Source of the DNA: Mangrovicoccus sp. HB161399
GTDB lineage: Bacteria > Pseudomonadota > Alphaproteobacteria > Rhodobacterales > Rhodobacteraceae
Length of the DNA stretch: 64,000 bases
NCBI RefSeq assembly: GCF_013184745.1
Contig: NZ_JAATVU010000023.1
Location: 28,797-92,796 of the forward strand
Reading direction: 5' to 3'
A program made the translations under genes and the position numbers. Of this stretch, positions 44,478 through 54,340 are shown in pieces. How positions within the stretch are numbered: position 1 is the stretch's first letter; the number at the start of each line of letters is the position of its first letter. The notes beneath the pieces are model-generated. The model saw only the letters and a program-made list of their open reading frames with translations. It made no database searches and had not been told where the DNA came from.

Positions 44478-45974
44478 ATGCCCGACAGAAAGATTCTGGT
44501 ATTGCCGCTTCTGGTCGCAGTCCCCGCCCTTGCGGAGCCTCTGGCCGTCCTGCCCCGCAGCGCCGAAGAGGCGGCGCGGGTGGCTGAGGTGACGGCGCCT
44601 GCGACCGGCTTCGGCAGGCCGGAACCCTATGAGGGCAATCCTGCCGGAGCATCCACCGTGCCAGCGCTGGCCGGCGGCAAGGCGTTTTCCAAGCCTTCCG
44701 CCGGGATGGATCCGGTGCGGGAGCTGGATTTCATGGTCGGCAAGGCGCTGTTCGAGAAGCTCTGGGTCGCCTCGCCGTCCTCGACCAAGGCCTCCGACGG
44801 GCTGGGGCCGCTGTTCAACGCGCGCTCCTGCCTGCAATGCCATATCGGCGACGGGCGCGGGCACCCGCCCTCCGAGCCCGGCGCGCATGGCGTGTCGATG
44901 TTCCTGCGCGTCTCGATCCCGGCGGAGCAGGCATCCAACGGCATCGAGGGCTGGATCGCCACCGCGCCCGACCCGGCCTACGGCTTCCAGCTGCAGGACC
45001 AGGGCAACCGCGGCATCCCCGCCGAGTACCGGATGCAGGTCACGTACGAGGAGGTTCCCGTCGCGCTGTCCGGCGGCGAGACCGCCAGCCTGCGCCGTCC
45101 CGCCTATGCCGCGGAGGAACTGGGCTTCGGCCCGCTGCATCCGGACGCGATGCTGAGCCCGCGGGTCGCGCCGCCGATGATCGGCCTGGGTCTGCTGGAG
45201 GCGATCCCGGCGGAGGACATCCTCGCCCATGCCGATCCCGACGACCTGGACGGCGACGGCATATCCGGGCGTGCGTCCTTCGTGCCCTCGCGGGAGACCG
45301 GGAGGCCGGAACTGGGCCGCTTCGGCTGGAAGGCGGGTTCGCCCTCGGTGCGGCAGCAATCGGCGGAGGCGCTGTCGAACGACATCGGCATCTCATCGCC
45401 GCTCTTCCCGCATCATTGGGGCGACTGCACCGAAGCGCAGGAGATCTGCCGCGGGGCGCCGGACGGCGGCGATCCGGGGCAGGGCGGGCATGAGATCGAC
45501 GCGGGCGGGCTAGACCTGGTCGCCTTCTACGCGCGCAATCTCGGCGTGCCCGCGCGGCGCGGCCTCGACGCCCCCGAAACCCTGCGCGGCAAGCAGGTCT
45601 TCCACGAGACGGGCTGCATCTCCTGCCATGTGCCGAAATTCGTCACCGCCCGGCTGGAGGACCAGCCCGAGCAGAGCTTCCAGCTGATCTGGCCCTATGG
45701 CGATCTGCTGCTGCACGACATGGGCGAAGGGCTGGCCGACCACCGCCCCGAGGGCCGCGCGACGGGGCGCGAATGGAAGACGCCGCCGCTCTGGGGCATC
45801 GGGCTGGCGCAGCAGGTGAGCCCGGACGCCGCGTTCCTTCATGACGGCAGGGCGCGTAGCCTGCTGGAAGCCATCCTCTGGCATGGCGGCGAGGCCGCGC
45901 CGCAGCGCGACGCCGTGATCGCCATGCCCAAACCCGACCGAGACGCGCTGATCGCGTTCCTGGAGAGCCTTTGA
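44478..45974 (+). CDS. Di-heme oxidoreductase (DUF1111) family protein
   Basis: A 498-residue exported c-type cytochrome: signal peptide about 1-19, heme sites CLQCH (about 118-122) and CISCH (about 380), with the family's TASDGLGPLFNARSC, LGRFGWKAG and TPPLWGIGLAQQV features. The fold resembles MauG/cytochrome c peroxidase-like enzymes. The family occurs beside imelysins in iron-regulated loci, perhaps as a redox partner in iron handling. It starts at ATG 44478. Its stop overlaps the next start (TGATG). Confidence 0.92.
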   Translation: MPDRKILVLPLLVAVPALAEPLAVLPRSAEEAARVAEVTAPATGFGRPEPYEGNPAGASTVPALAGGKAFSKPSAGMDPVRELDFMVGKALFEKLWVASPSSTKASDGLGPLFNARSCLQCHIGDGRGHPPSEPGAHGVSMFLRVSIPAEQASNGIEGWIATAPDPAYGFQLQDQGNRGIPAEYRMQVTYEEVPVALSGGETASLRRPAYAAEELGFGPLHPDAMLSPRVAPPMIGLGLLEAIPAEDILAHADPDDLDGDGISGRASFVPSRETGRPELGRFGWKAGSPSVRQQSAEALSNDIGISSPLFPHHWGDCTEAQEICRGAPDGGDPGQGGHEIDAGGLDLVAFYARNLGVPARRGLDAPETLRGKQVFHETGCISCHVPKFVTARLEDQPEQSFQLIWPYGDLLLHDMGEGLADHRPEGRATGREWKTPPLWGIGLAQQVSPDAAFLHDGRARSLLEAILWHGGEAAPQRDAVIAMPKPDRDALIAFLESL

Positions 45975-46981
45975 TGCGACACCACATCCTTGCCGCCTGC
46001 CTCGCCGCCTGTCCGCTCTGGGCGGCAGCCTCGCCGCAGGACATCCTCGACACGGCCGTGGCCGACCATATCCAGCCGGGCTTCGACGCGCTGGCGGACC
46101 GGGCCGGCGCGCTGGCGACGGCCTCGGACGGGACCTGCGATCCGGCCGACGAGCACCTGCGCCGCGCCTTCAACGATGCCTGGGATGCCTGGATCCGGAT
46201 GAGCCACCTGCGCTTCGGGCCGACCGAGTTGGACAACCGAGCGTTCTCCTTCGGTCTCTGGCCGGATGCGCGCGGCTTCATCCCGAAGACGCTGCAGGGC
46301 ATGATCTCGGCCGAGGACCCGGCAGTCGACGACCCGGAGGCCTTCCATGACGTGTCGATCGCCGCGCATGGCTTCAACGCGCTGGAATTCATGCTCTACG
46401 ATCCGGATTTCGCCGATGCGGGAGACTACGGCTGCCGCCTGACCCGCGCCATCGCCCTAGACATCGCCGCCACCGCGCGGGTGATCGCCGACGACTGGCA
46501 CGGGGACTATGCCGCGGAATTCGCCCATCCCGATGCCGATGCGCCCTACCGCACCGAGACCGAGGCGCTGGGGGCGCTCTTCACCTCGGTGACGACCGGG
46601 CTGCAATTCACGGAGGAGGCGCGGCTGGGCCGCCCGATGGGCGAGTTCGACCGGCCGCGCCCGACCCGCGCCGAGGCCTGGCGGTCGCAGCGTTCGGTCC
46701 AGCACGTGAAGCTGTCGCTGGACGGGACCGAGGATCTGGCGCTGATCATGGCGATGGATTTCCCCGAGGACGCAGCGTCGGTGCGCACGGCCTATGACCG
46801 CGCCTTCACCACGCTCGACCGTCTCAGCGATCCGGCGCTCGGAGAGGTGGCCGACCCGATGGGCCGGTTCCGCGTCGAGACCGTGCAGCAGCGCATCGGC
46901 GACGTGCGCGCCGATGTCATGGAACATGTGGGCGGGCCGCTCGGGCTCGCTCAGGGCTTCAATTCGCAGGACGGAGACTGA
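45974..46981 (+). CDS. Second imelysin-family protein
   Basis: A 335-residue exported imelysin: signal peptide about 1-19 (AAA-SP), then the helical-bundle domain. The GxHxxE motif is altered to GFNALEF (about residue 136), with Asn in place of His. Its start overlaps the di-heme oxidoreductase stop by one base, so the two are coupled. Together with the following DUF1513 gene this is the common three-gene iron-associated module; the first imelysin of the usual set lies 3 kb upstream beside hemP. Confidence 0.9.
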   Translation: MRHHILAACLAACPLWAAASPQDILDTAVADHIQPGFDALADRAGALATASDGTCDPADEHLRRAFNDAWDAWIRMSHLRFGPTELDNRAFSFGLWPDARGFIPKTLQGMISAEDPAVDDPEAFHDVSIAAHGFNALEFMLYDPDFADAGDYGCRLTRAIALDIAATARVIADDWHGDYAAEFAHPDADAPYRTETEALGALFTSVTTGLQFTEEARLGRPMGEFDRPRPTRAEAWRSQRSVQHVKLSLDGTEDLALIMAMDFPEDAASVRTAYDRAFTTLDRLSDPALGEVADPMGRFRVETVQQRIGDVRADVMEHVGGPLGLAQGFNSQDGD

Positions 46982-46982
46982 C

Positions 46983-48083
46983 ATGGCATCGCGACGCAGC
47001 TTCCTCACAGGACTTCTTGCCGCCGGCGCGCTGCCGCGCCCGAGCTGGGCCGATGCCGGCGCCCCGGACGTCATCGCCGCGGGCAAGACCGGCAGCGGCG
47101 GATACGTGATCTGCGGGCTCCGCGCCTCGGGCGAGATCGTGTTCCGGCTGCCGCTGCCGGGCCGCGGCCATGCCGGCGCCGCGCATCCCGAGCGCCCCGA
47201 GGCGGTGGCCTTCGCCCGCCGCCCGGGCACTTTCGCGGTGGTGATCGACTGCCGCTCGGGCGCGGTGATCTCGCAGCTCGAATCGCCGGAAAGCCGCCAT
47301 TTCATGGGGCACGGCACCTTCTCGGCGGATGGCAGCCTGCTCTACACGCCGGAGAACGCCTATGACCTCGGCGAGGGGCGGATCGGCATCTGGGACGTGG
47401 CCTCGGGCTACCGCCGGATCGGCGAGTTCTGGTCGGGCGGCGTCGGCCCGCACGAGGCGCTGTTCCTGCCGGGCACGCAGGTGATGGCGATCGCCAACGG
47501 CGGCATCGACACCCATCCCGACAGCGGCCGGGCCAAGCTGAACCTGCCGGTGATGAAGCCGAATCTGTCCTATGCGACCCCGGAAGGCGAGATCCTGGAG
47601 ACCGTCGACCTGCCGCCAGAATGGCACCTGAATTCCATCCGCCACCTTGCGGTGCGCCGGGACGGGCTGGTGGCGGCGGCGATGCAGTGGGAGGGCGACA
47701 TTGCGCAGGCGCCGCCGCTGCTGATGCTGCACCGGCAGGGCGGCGCGCCGGTCTTCGCCTCCTTCGGCGGAGACGAGCACCGGCAGATGCAGGGCTATGC
47801 CGGGTCGGTGGCGATGTCCGCGGACGGGCAGGTGGTGGCGATCAGCTCGCCGCGCGGCTCGCTGGTCCAGAGCTTCGATGCCGGCACCGGCACGCCGCTT
47901 GCCAGCCTTGCCGAGCCCGATGTCTGCGGCCTGGCCCCGCTGGGCAGCGGGCTTATGGCCACCGCCGGCACCGGCCGGGTGACGCGGATCGAGGACGGGC
48001 GGCTGGCCCGGCTGGCAGAGCAGCCGGTGTCCTGGGACAACCATGTCGTGGCGCTGCATCCGCAGCATGAGTCTCACGCCTGA
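46983..48083 (+). CDS. DUF1513 beta-propeller protein
   Basis: A 366-residue exported protein with a Tat-like signal ([13 protein letters not shown], about 4-16). The rest is a β-propeller-like series including [20 protein letters not shown] (in part), [24 protein letters not shown] and [19 protein letters not shown] (in part). DUF1513 proteins accompany imelysins and di-heme oxidoreductases in iron-regulated operons; function unknown. It starts 1 base after the imelysin stop. Confidence 0.9.
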   Translation: MASRRSFLTGLLAAGALPRPSWADAGAPDVIAAGKTGSGGYVICGLRASGEIVFRLPLPGRGHAGAAHPERPEAVAFARRPGTFAVVIDCRSGAVISQLESPESRHFMGHGTFSADGSLLYTPENAYDLGEGRIGIWDVASGYRRIGEFWSGGVGPHEALFLPGTQVMAIANGGIDTHPDSGRAKLNLPVMKPNLSYATPEGEILETVDLPPEWHLNSIRHLAVRRDGLVAAAMQWEGDIAQAPPLLMLHRQGGAPVFASFGGDEHRQMQGYAGSVAMSADGQVVAISSPRGSLVQSFDAGTGTPLASLAEPDVCGLAPLGSGLMATAGTGRVTRIEDGRLARLAEQPVSWDNHVVALHPQHESHA

Positions 48084-48270
48084 GGCGGCGTGCCGCAACG
48101 GGGCGGGGCTCCGGCCTGCAAAGTGCCGGATTCCGCCCCTGCGGAGGGTCCCATCGCCCTTGTTTTTCTGTCTCCGGGCGCCCCCCGCTGCCGGCAGGGG
48201 TTGCATCGGACCGTCCTTGCCCATACACCGCCCGGCAACTCAGAGACGGCCTTTCAAGAAGGAACCCCCT

Positions 48271-49602
48271 ATGCAGGTCACCGAGACCCTGAACGAAGGT
48301 TTGAAGCGCGGCTACCAGATCACCGTCACCGCGGCCGAGCTGGATGCCAAGGTGGTGGAAAAGCTCACCGAGGCGCAGCCTGAAATCGAGATGAAGGGCT
48401 TCCGCAAGGGCAAGGTTCCGCTGCCGCTGCTGAAGAAGCAGTTCGGCCAGCGCATCCTGGGCGAGGCCATGCAGGAGACCATCGACGGTGCGATGACCAA
48501 GCACTTCGAGGATTCCGGCGACCGCCCGGCGCTGCAGCCGCAGGTCAAGATGACCAACGAGGACTGGAAAGAGGGCGACGACGTCGCCGTCGAGATGTCC
48601 TACGAGAAGCTGCCGGAAATCCCGGAAGTCGACCTGAAGTCGATCTCCCTGGAGAAGCTCGTCGTCAAGGCCACCGATGCCGAGATCGAAGAGGCGCTGA
48701 ACAACCTCGCGCAGAACGCCAAGAGCTGGGAAGACCGGATCGAGGGCGGCTATGCCGAGAAGGGCGACAAGGTCACCATGGACTTCGTCGGCAAGGTTGA
48801 CGGCGAGGCCTTCGAAGGCGGCTCGGCCGAGGACTTCCCGCTGGAGCTGGGTTCCAACCAGTTCATCCCGGGCTTCGAAGAGCAGCTGGAAGGCGTGCAT
48901 GTCGGCGACGAGAAGTCCGTCAGCGTGACCTTCCCGGAAGACTACCGCGCCACGCACCTGGCCGGCAAGGAAGCCACCTTCGACTGCACGATCAAGCACA
49001 TCGCGACGCCGAAGCCGACCCCGATCGACGACGAGCTGGCCAAGCAGTACGGCGCAGAGTCGCTGGACGCGCTGAAGACCCAGATCGGCGAGCGCCTGGA
49101 AGCCGAATACGCCGGCGCCTCGCGCCAGGTGCAGAAGCGCAAGCTTCTGGACGCGCTGGACGCCCTGGTCTCCTTCGACCTGCCGCCGACCCTGGTCGAG
49201 GCAGAGGCAGGCCAGATCGCGCACCAGCTGTGGCACGAGGAAAACCCCGACGTGCACGGCCATGACCACCCGGAAATCACGCCGACCGACGAGCACAACA
49301 AGCTCGCCGAGCGCCGCGTGCGCCTCGGCCTGCTGCTGGCCGAGCTGGGCCGCGTGAACGAGGTCGAGGTCACCGAGGCCGAGATGACCCAGGCGGTCAT
49401 GGCGCAGGCGCGCCAGTACCCGGGCCAGGAACGCCAGTTCTTCGAGTTCATCCAGCAGAACGCCCAGGCCCAGCAGCAGCTGCGCGCCCCGATCTTCGAG
49501 GACAAGGTCGTCGACTACGTGTTCGAGCTGGCACAGGTCACCGAGACCGAAATCTCCAAGGAAGACCTGGAGAAGGCCGTCGAGGCTCTGGAAGAAGAGT
49601 GA
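48271..49602 (+). CDS. tig: Trigger factor
   Basis: The ribosome-bound chaperone and peptidyl-prolyl isomerase, 443 residues. The N-terminal ribosome-binding domain has [17 protein letters not shown] (about 45), the central FKBP domain spans about 160-245 ([15 protein letters not shown]), and the C-terminal chaperone arms follow, with an acidic end. It interacts with ribosomal protein L23 near the exit tunnel. The ATG lies behind AAGAAGGAA. A strong terminator follows. Confidence 0.97.
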   Translation: MQVTETLNEGLKRGYQITVTAAELDAKVVEKLTEAQPEIEMKGFRKGKVPLPLLKKQFGQRILGEAMQETIDGAMTKHFEDSGDRPALQPQVKMTNEDWKEGDDVAVEMSYEKLPEIPEVDLKSISLEKLVVKATDAEIEEALNNLAQNAKSWEDRIEGGYAEKGDKVTMDFVGKVDGEAFEGGSAEDFPLELGSNQFIPGFEEQLEGVHVGDEKSVSVTFPEDYRATHLAGKEATFDCTIKHIATPKPTPIDDELAKQYGAESLDALKTQIGERLEAEYAGASRQVQKRKLLDALDALVSFDLPPTLVEAEAGQIAHQLWHEENPDVHGHDHPEITPTDEHNKLAERRVRLGLLLAELGRVNEVEVTEAEMTQAVMAQARQYPGQERQFFEFIQQNAQAQQQLRAPIFEDKVVDYVFELAQVTETEISKEDLEKAVEALEEE

Positions 49603-49631
49603 TCGCGGACATCTCCGCGAACGCCAAATGG

Positions 49632-49658
49632 GGGGCGGGTCTTCGGACCCGCCCCTTT
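49632..49658 (+). terminator. Rho-independent terminator of tig
   Basis: GGGGCGGGTC (49632-49641) and GACCCGCCCC (49646-49655) form a perfect 10-bp stem capped by a TTCG tetraloop and followed by TTT. It lies 30 bases after the tig stop. Confidence 0.92.
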
Positions 49659-49795
49659 GCGTTGGGGCCCCACGCTCCGCTCCGGCGGCATTAACTAGTT
49701 GTTCATGCAAAACTTGAAGGAATCCGGTTCCGGCCTCCAATGGCGCCGCGCCGGGTTCGTTCCGGCGCTGGTCCTTCAAGCCTGGAGCATGGCCC

Positions 49796-50443
49796 ATGTG
49801 CCGCTATCTTCCGCAGGCCGCCGCGGCGGTCCTCGCGCTGTCCGTTTCCGCCGCCCCGGCCTCCGTCCTGTCCGTCGATCTCGGCGGTCTCACCCTGGCG
49901 GACGGCCAGACCTGGCAATACGATCTCGATGCCGACGGCAGCCCGGATCTGAGCCTGCATGACTACTTCAATGCCCTCTCGGTGCCGAAGGGCGGCAGCT
50001 ATGACAGCGAGATCGTCGCCTCGGGCATCTCCGGCACGCTGGTCACGGCCGGCGCGGCCCTTGCGGGAGGGACGCCGATCGACGCGGCGCTGGCCTACGC
50101 GGCCACCTCCAAGCTCGCCGACAAGTCCTATAACGGCGCCTCGGCCAAGGCGTCCTATGCCGGCGCCTGGGCAACGGATGGCAGCGTGACGGCAGGCTAT
50201 CTGGGCTTCGCATTCCTGGCTGCGGACGGGCTGCATTACGGCTGGCTCGACCTGGCCGTGGACGGCGACGGGTCGGTCACGCTGAACCGGCTGGCCTGGG
50301 AAGGCACGGCCGGAGCCGCCATCCGCGCGGGCACCAGCGCCAGCCCGTCCCCGCAGGCGGAGGTCCCGCTTCCCGCGGCGGCCGGGCTTTTTTCGGCCGT
50401 GCTGGCCGGACTGGGGATTGTCGGCCGACGCCGCCGCGCCTGA
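49796..50443 (+). CDS. VPLPA-CTERM exported protein
   Basis: A 215-residue secreted protein. The signal peptide is about 1-22, and the middle has low-cysteine, β-rich sequence (VDLGGLTLADGQTWQYDLDA; YAGAWATDGSVTAGYLGFAF). The C terminus carries the sorting signal AEVPLPAAAGLFSAVLAGLG followed by RRRRA, that is VPLPA, a membrane helix and an arginine tail. Such proteins are processed by a dedicated exosortase and placed on the surface or in exopolysaccharide. No exosortase is in the window. The ATG follows TGGAG. Confidence 0.82.
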   Translation: MCRYLPQAAAAVLALSVSAAPASVLSVDLGGLTLADGQTWQYDLDADGSPDLSLHDYFNALSVPKGGSYDSEIVASGISGTLVTAGAALAGGTPIDAALAYAATSKLADKSYNGASAKASYAGAWATDGSVTAGYLGFAFLAADGLHYGWLDLAVDGDGSVTLNRLAWEGTAGAAIRAGTSASPSPQAEVPLPAAAGLFSAVLAGLGIVGRRRRA

Positions 50444-50490
50444 GCGGAGGTCTGGAGCCTGCATCGCGGGTCCCGGATGGTGCCGGGGAT

Positions 50491-51311
50491 CAGGCGGCGC
50501 GCCTGCGCAGCAGCGCCAGGCCACCGATCCCGCCCGCCAGCTGGGCGGCAGGCAGGGGCAGGCTCACCTCCGGCAGGATGCCCAGGCGACATCGTAGCCC
50601 CGCAAGTGCGAGAACACGGTGTCGGTGACGAAGGCCCTGCCATTGGCATAGCTGAAGGAAAGGGACGCGTCGTGCCCGGAGCCGCCGCCGCTCAGGACGG
50701 CCGTATCCAGCAGCGCACCGGATAGTCCCAGGCCGAGACCGTGGCCGTCGGCTGTCATAGGCTGGCAGGCGGCCGTCCGCTGCCGCGCTTGCCGCGGTCG
50801 TGGGGATAGCTCCCTGAATGGCCGGAGAGCGCGACGGACCCGAGATAGGCGCCTGTGGCGCTTCGGCGTTCGACCGTGCCGCCCTCTATCGCAACGAACA
50901 CGCCGGCATTGTTCCGCACGACTGCGGACTGGTCGCCGAGCGTTCCGCCGGACAGGGTGAGATAGGGCGAGAACGCGCCGTCGGCCGTCTGCTGGCAGAC
51001 GGTCGCCGAGCTCCGGGTCCGCGCATGGATCCTCCCGCCGTCGTCGGTGAAGACGGAGCGGAAATCGAGTCCCGGCGCATAGGCGCCGACGTCATTGCCC
51101 GGTGCATCGCATTTGGCGAGCCGCGTTCCGGCCGCGCTGCCGCTGGTGGCCGACCGGTAGTTGGTGCCATCGAAGGCGATGGTCATCGCGACCGGGCCCA
51201 GACCGTTCGCGAAGGTCGCAACGGGGGAAAGCTGCCGGCGCCGAAGACGGCAGCGCAAGCTGAAGAGAATGCGGAAACAGCCAGGGCCGCCGCGCAGGCA
51301 ATTGCCGTCAT
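50491..51311 (-). pseudogene. Frameshifted VPLPA-CTERM exported protein gene
   Basis: Four pieces lie in order. A signal peptide (MTAIACAAALAVSAF, ATG 51311) is followed after a frame change near 51240 by a β-rich body (SPVATFANGLGPVAMTIAFD... AYLGSVALSGHSGSYPHDRG, quoted in part) to about 50770, then after a shift by a short stretch (ASLSFSYANGRAFVTDTVF) and, after another, by SLPLPAAQLAGGIGGLALL with RRRAA before TGA at 50491. Intact, it would be a secreted exosortase substrate. At least three frame changes, or sequencing errors, break it. It is convergent with the intact VPLPA-CTERM gene. Confidence 0.7.
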
Positions 51312-51394
51312 TTTTAAAATTTCCAAACAAGAAAAGTGGGGCAGGCTGCGTGCGCAGCCTGCCCCCTGTCAATCCTGGAGTGGCCTTCCGGCGG

Positions 51395-52690
51395 TCAGGC
51401 CGCCGAGGCCTTGGCCGGGCGGCGCCGGTTCCGCGAGCGGCGCGGGCGGTTGGCACCGTTTCCGGGCTTGGCCTCGCCGTTCTGCGGGCGGCCGTGCTTC
51501 GGTGCGCCCGCGGGCTTGCCGCCGCGGCCGCCGCCGGATTTCGCCGGGCGGTGCGTGGCGCCGAGCGGACGCTCGCCGAAGCTAGTCTCCAGCTGGATGC
51601 CGATCAGCTTCTCGATCTGCTTCAGCTCCTTGGTCTCCGCCGAGGAGCAGAAGGCCACGGCACGGCCGTCGCGGCCGGCACGCGCGGTACGGCCGATGCG
51701 GTGGACATAGTTGTCCGGCACGTTCGGCAGGTCGAAGTTGTAGACATGGCGCACCTCGGGGATGTCGATCCCGCGGGCCGCGACGTCGGTCGCGATCAGC
51801 ACCTTCAGCTGGCCTGCACGGAAGGCCTTCAGCGCGCGCTCGCGCTGGCCCTGGCTCTTGTTGCCGTGGATCGCGCCGACGGCGAAGCCGGATTTCTCCA
51901 CGGCGCGGGCCAGACGGTCGGCACCGTGCTTGGTGCGGGTGAAGACCAGCGCCAGTTCGGACGGGTGGGCGCCCAGCAGGTCGATCAGGTGGCCGGTCTT
52001 CTCCGGCTGCTCGATAAAGCGGACCTCCTGCTCGATCCGGTCGGCGGTCTTGCCCGGAGGCGTGACCGAGATCTTGACCGGGTCGGTCAGGTAGGCCTGC
52101 GCGATCTCTTCCATCTGGTCGGCCATGGTGGCCGAGAACAGCATGGTCTGGCGCTGCTTCGGCAGCAGCGAGGCGATGCGGCGCAGCGCGTGGATGAAGC
52201 CGATGTCGAGCATCTGGTCGGCCTCGTCGAGCACCAGGAAGCGGGTGTCATGCAGCGACACGTCCTGGCGGTCGATCAGGTCCAGCAGGCGGCCCGGCGT
52301 GGCGACCAGCAGGTGGACGCCGCGGGACAGCTTCTGGGCCTGGCGGTTGACCGAGGCGCCGCCGGTGACGATGGCCAGGCGCAGATGCGCGCCGTCGGTG
52401 ATCATGGAAAGGTTGTCGAAGATCTGCTGCGCCAGCTCGCGGGTCGGCGCGAGGATCAGCGCCTGGGCGCTGCGCAGCTTGCACTTCTGCTGGTCGTGCA
52501 TCAGCTTCTGCGCGAGCGGCAGGCCGAAGGCCATGGTCTTGCCGGTGCCGGTCTGGGCGAGGCCCATGACGTCGCGGCCTTCCAGCGCGTGCGGGATGGC
52601 CTTTTCCTGGATCGGGGTCGGATCGGTGATCTTGGCGGCGGCAAGCGCCTCCAGCAGGCGGGGCTTCAGCCCCATCTGGTCGAAACTCAT
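51395..52690 (-). CDS. DEAD-box RNA helicase (RhlE-like)
   Basis: A 431-residue ATP-dependent RNA helicase. The Q motif region is FDQMGLKPRLLEAL...PTPIQ, followed by AQTGTGKT (I), PTRELAQQ (Ia), VLDEADQMLD (II), SAT (III), ARGIDIPEV (V) and HRIGRTARAGR (VI). The C-terminal tail (about 375-431) is Arg/Gly/Pro-rich, as in RhlE proteins that unwind RNA in ribosome assembly or cold response. The start ATG 52690 was chosen as the beginning of the conserved domain; the same frame stays open upstream into an RTX-repeat region. Confidence 0.93.
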   Translation of the reverse strand: MSFDQMGLKPRLLEALAAAKITDPTPIQEKAIPHALEGRDVMGLAQTGTGKTMAFGLPLAQKLMHDQQKCKLRSAQALILAPTRELAQQIFDNLSMITDGAHLRLAIVTGGASVNRQAQKLSRGVHLLVATPGRLLDLIDRQDVSLHDTRFLVLDEADQMLDIGFIHALRRIASLLPKQRQTMLFSATMADQMEEIAQAYLTDPVKISVTPPGKTADRIEQEVRFIEQPEKTGHLIDLLGAHPSELALVFTRTKHGADRLARAVEKSGFAVGAIHGNKSQGQRERALKAFRAGQLKVLIATDVAARGIDIPEVRHVYNFDLPNVPDNYVHRIGRTARAGRDGRAVAFCSSAETKELKQIEKLIGIQLETSFGERPLGATHRPAKSGGGRGGKPAGAPKHGRPQNGEAKPGNGANRPRRSRNRRRPAKASAA

Positions 52691-52989
52691 GAAATGATAT
52701 GTCCTGTCGTGGCGGCGTCTGCGTCCGCGGAATGGGTCCGGCGAAGTCCGGGGAGGTGCTGCGGGCACCGCCGCATCTTCGGGAGCGGCGGGCGTAACCG
52801 CAGACCGGGACGGCCACAACGAAAGGAAGGGACATCCGGGCATCCGCGCATGCAAGGTGCAGGGGCACGGGCGATTACGAGACCAGCACATGGGGGCAGG
52901 ACGGATGAAAGTCAACCGGAAACTCCCTGCGCCTTCGGGCAGCGTGCCGCTCCGGCTGCGGCCCGCTGCCCGGGACCCGGCGCCTCGGG

Positions 52990-54055
52990 ACGGGAAATTC
53001 GCGCCGTCCTGCAGGTCGGCCGCCGAGATATCCTCGACGAGGACGGTCGTGGTCCCATAGCTGGACAAGGTCGCCATGCCGTCCGGCGCTTGGGCGAAAC
53101 CGGTATCGGCCAGGCTTTCCGCGCCCCGGAAGACGAGGACGTCCGGCCCGGGGGCGAAATCGGCGATCACGTCCTGCCCGTCGCCGCGGTCGAAGACGAA
53201 CCGGTCCGGTCCCAGTCCCCCGGTCAGCGTGTCGTTGCCGTCGCCGCCCCGGAGCGTGTCGGCCTGCCGGCCGCCGAGGCTGTCGTTGCCCGGACTGCCG
53301 TCGAGCAGGTCCCGGCCTTCGCCGCCCCTGAGGAAGTCGTCGTGCCTGTTGCCGAACAGGGTGTCGTTGCCGTCGCCTCCCTTCAACAGATCGTCGGTCG
53401 TCTGCCCATGGAGCGCGTCGTTGCCGTCTCCGCCCAGGAGCCGGTCCTGCCCGTTGCGGCCGTAGAGGGTGACATTGCCGCTTCCGCCGCCGATCAGGTC
53501 GAAACCGGCCCCGCCATGAAGGTCGTCGTTGCCGATGCCGCCATGGACGGTGTCATGGCCTGCATTGCCGCTGGCGACATCCCGGCCGTCCTGGCCGGAA
53601 ACGTGTTCGTTGTCCTGGTCGCCCCGAAGCGTGTCGTCGCCGATCCCGCCTTTCAAGGTGTCCGGCCCGGTGCCGCCCGACAGGAAGTCCGCTCCCGTCA
53701 TGCCGTCGAGCGAGTCGTCTCCCTCGCCGCCGGGCAGCGTATCGCCCGCGCCGGGCCCGGTCATGTTGTAGAAGAGCCCCCCGTATTCGGTGTCGCCGCA
53801 TAGCGTGTCATTGCCGTCGCCGCCGTAGAGCAGGTCGCCGCCATAGATGTTGTCCGGATCGTACTTGCTCAGGCGGCTGTTGCCGTGGGCCCAGACGGAG
53901 CCGCCGAAGAGCAGAGCCGCGCCGGGCCTGCCGAACAGGGTGTCGAAGCCGAAATAGCCGAACAGCGTGTCATCGCCCGCGAGGCCGAGAACCGTGTCGT
54001 CGGCGGCGCTTCCCAGCTGGCAATTGGCGCTCAAGTTGCCTTGGTGGAAAGTCAT
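52990..54055 (-). pseudogene. RTX (hemolysin-type) calcium-binding repeat protein, open into the helicase frame
   Basis: The frame from ATG 54055 encodes about 18 nonapeptide-like RTX units, many degenerate, for example GGDGNDTLFG, GGIGDDTLRG and GGDGNDTLTG, followed by the C-terminal FVFDRGDGQDVIADFAPGPD segment typical of RTX exoproteins with M10/serralysin-type ends. After about 53000 the residues become an Arg/Pro-rich run, and no stop occurs before the DEAD helicase starts at 52690. A lost or frameshifted stop is likely. Intact relatives are secreted by type I systems; none is encoded nearby. The boundary at 52990 is approximate. Confidence 0.6.
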
Positions 54056-54263
54056 GGCCCGCCTCCCCGAGTTGGAACCCCGAGGGCGTCAGGAAGTGCC
54101 GTGCCGTTTTCCGCTGGCGCGGCCGCTTGTCCGGCGCCTGCCACATGCGGAATCTGGCTGTCCTGCCTTCCAGATGGTGCGGCGAAATGGAAATGGGGCC
54201 GCGCCAATCGGCAAAGGCACTGGCCGTCCGCGGAGGGCGGGGCGTCACGGGATCGTCGCCTTG

Positions 54264-54281
54264 CTGTCGCGGAACTGTCGC
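54264..54281 (+). promoter_or_regulatory. Pho-box-like direct repeat upstream of phoD
   Basis: CTGTCGC occurs twice, at 54264-54270 and 54275-54281, separated by four bases. The 11-base period is that of PhoB sites (CTGTCATNNNNCTGTCAT). It lies 60 bases upstream of the phosphatase ATG. This fits control by phosphate limitation; binding is inferred. Confidence 0.65.
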
Positions 54282-54340
54282 GATCGGCGGGCCATACCGG
54301 CGCCACAGCAGAATGCCCATCCAGACGACAGGACAGTGAC

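Noticed and set aside
51395..54055. One 886-residue RTX-helicase fusion protein
   Set aside because: The helicase has a complete domain with a natural start at 52690, and the linker is low-complexity, so a lost stop is more likely than a designed fusion. It is kept as a finding, not as a gene call.
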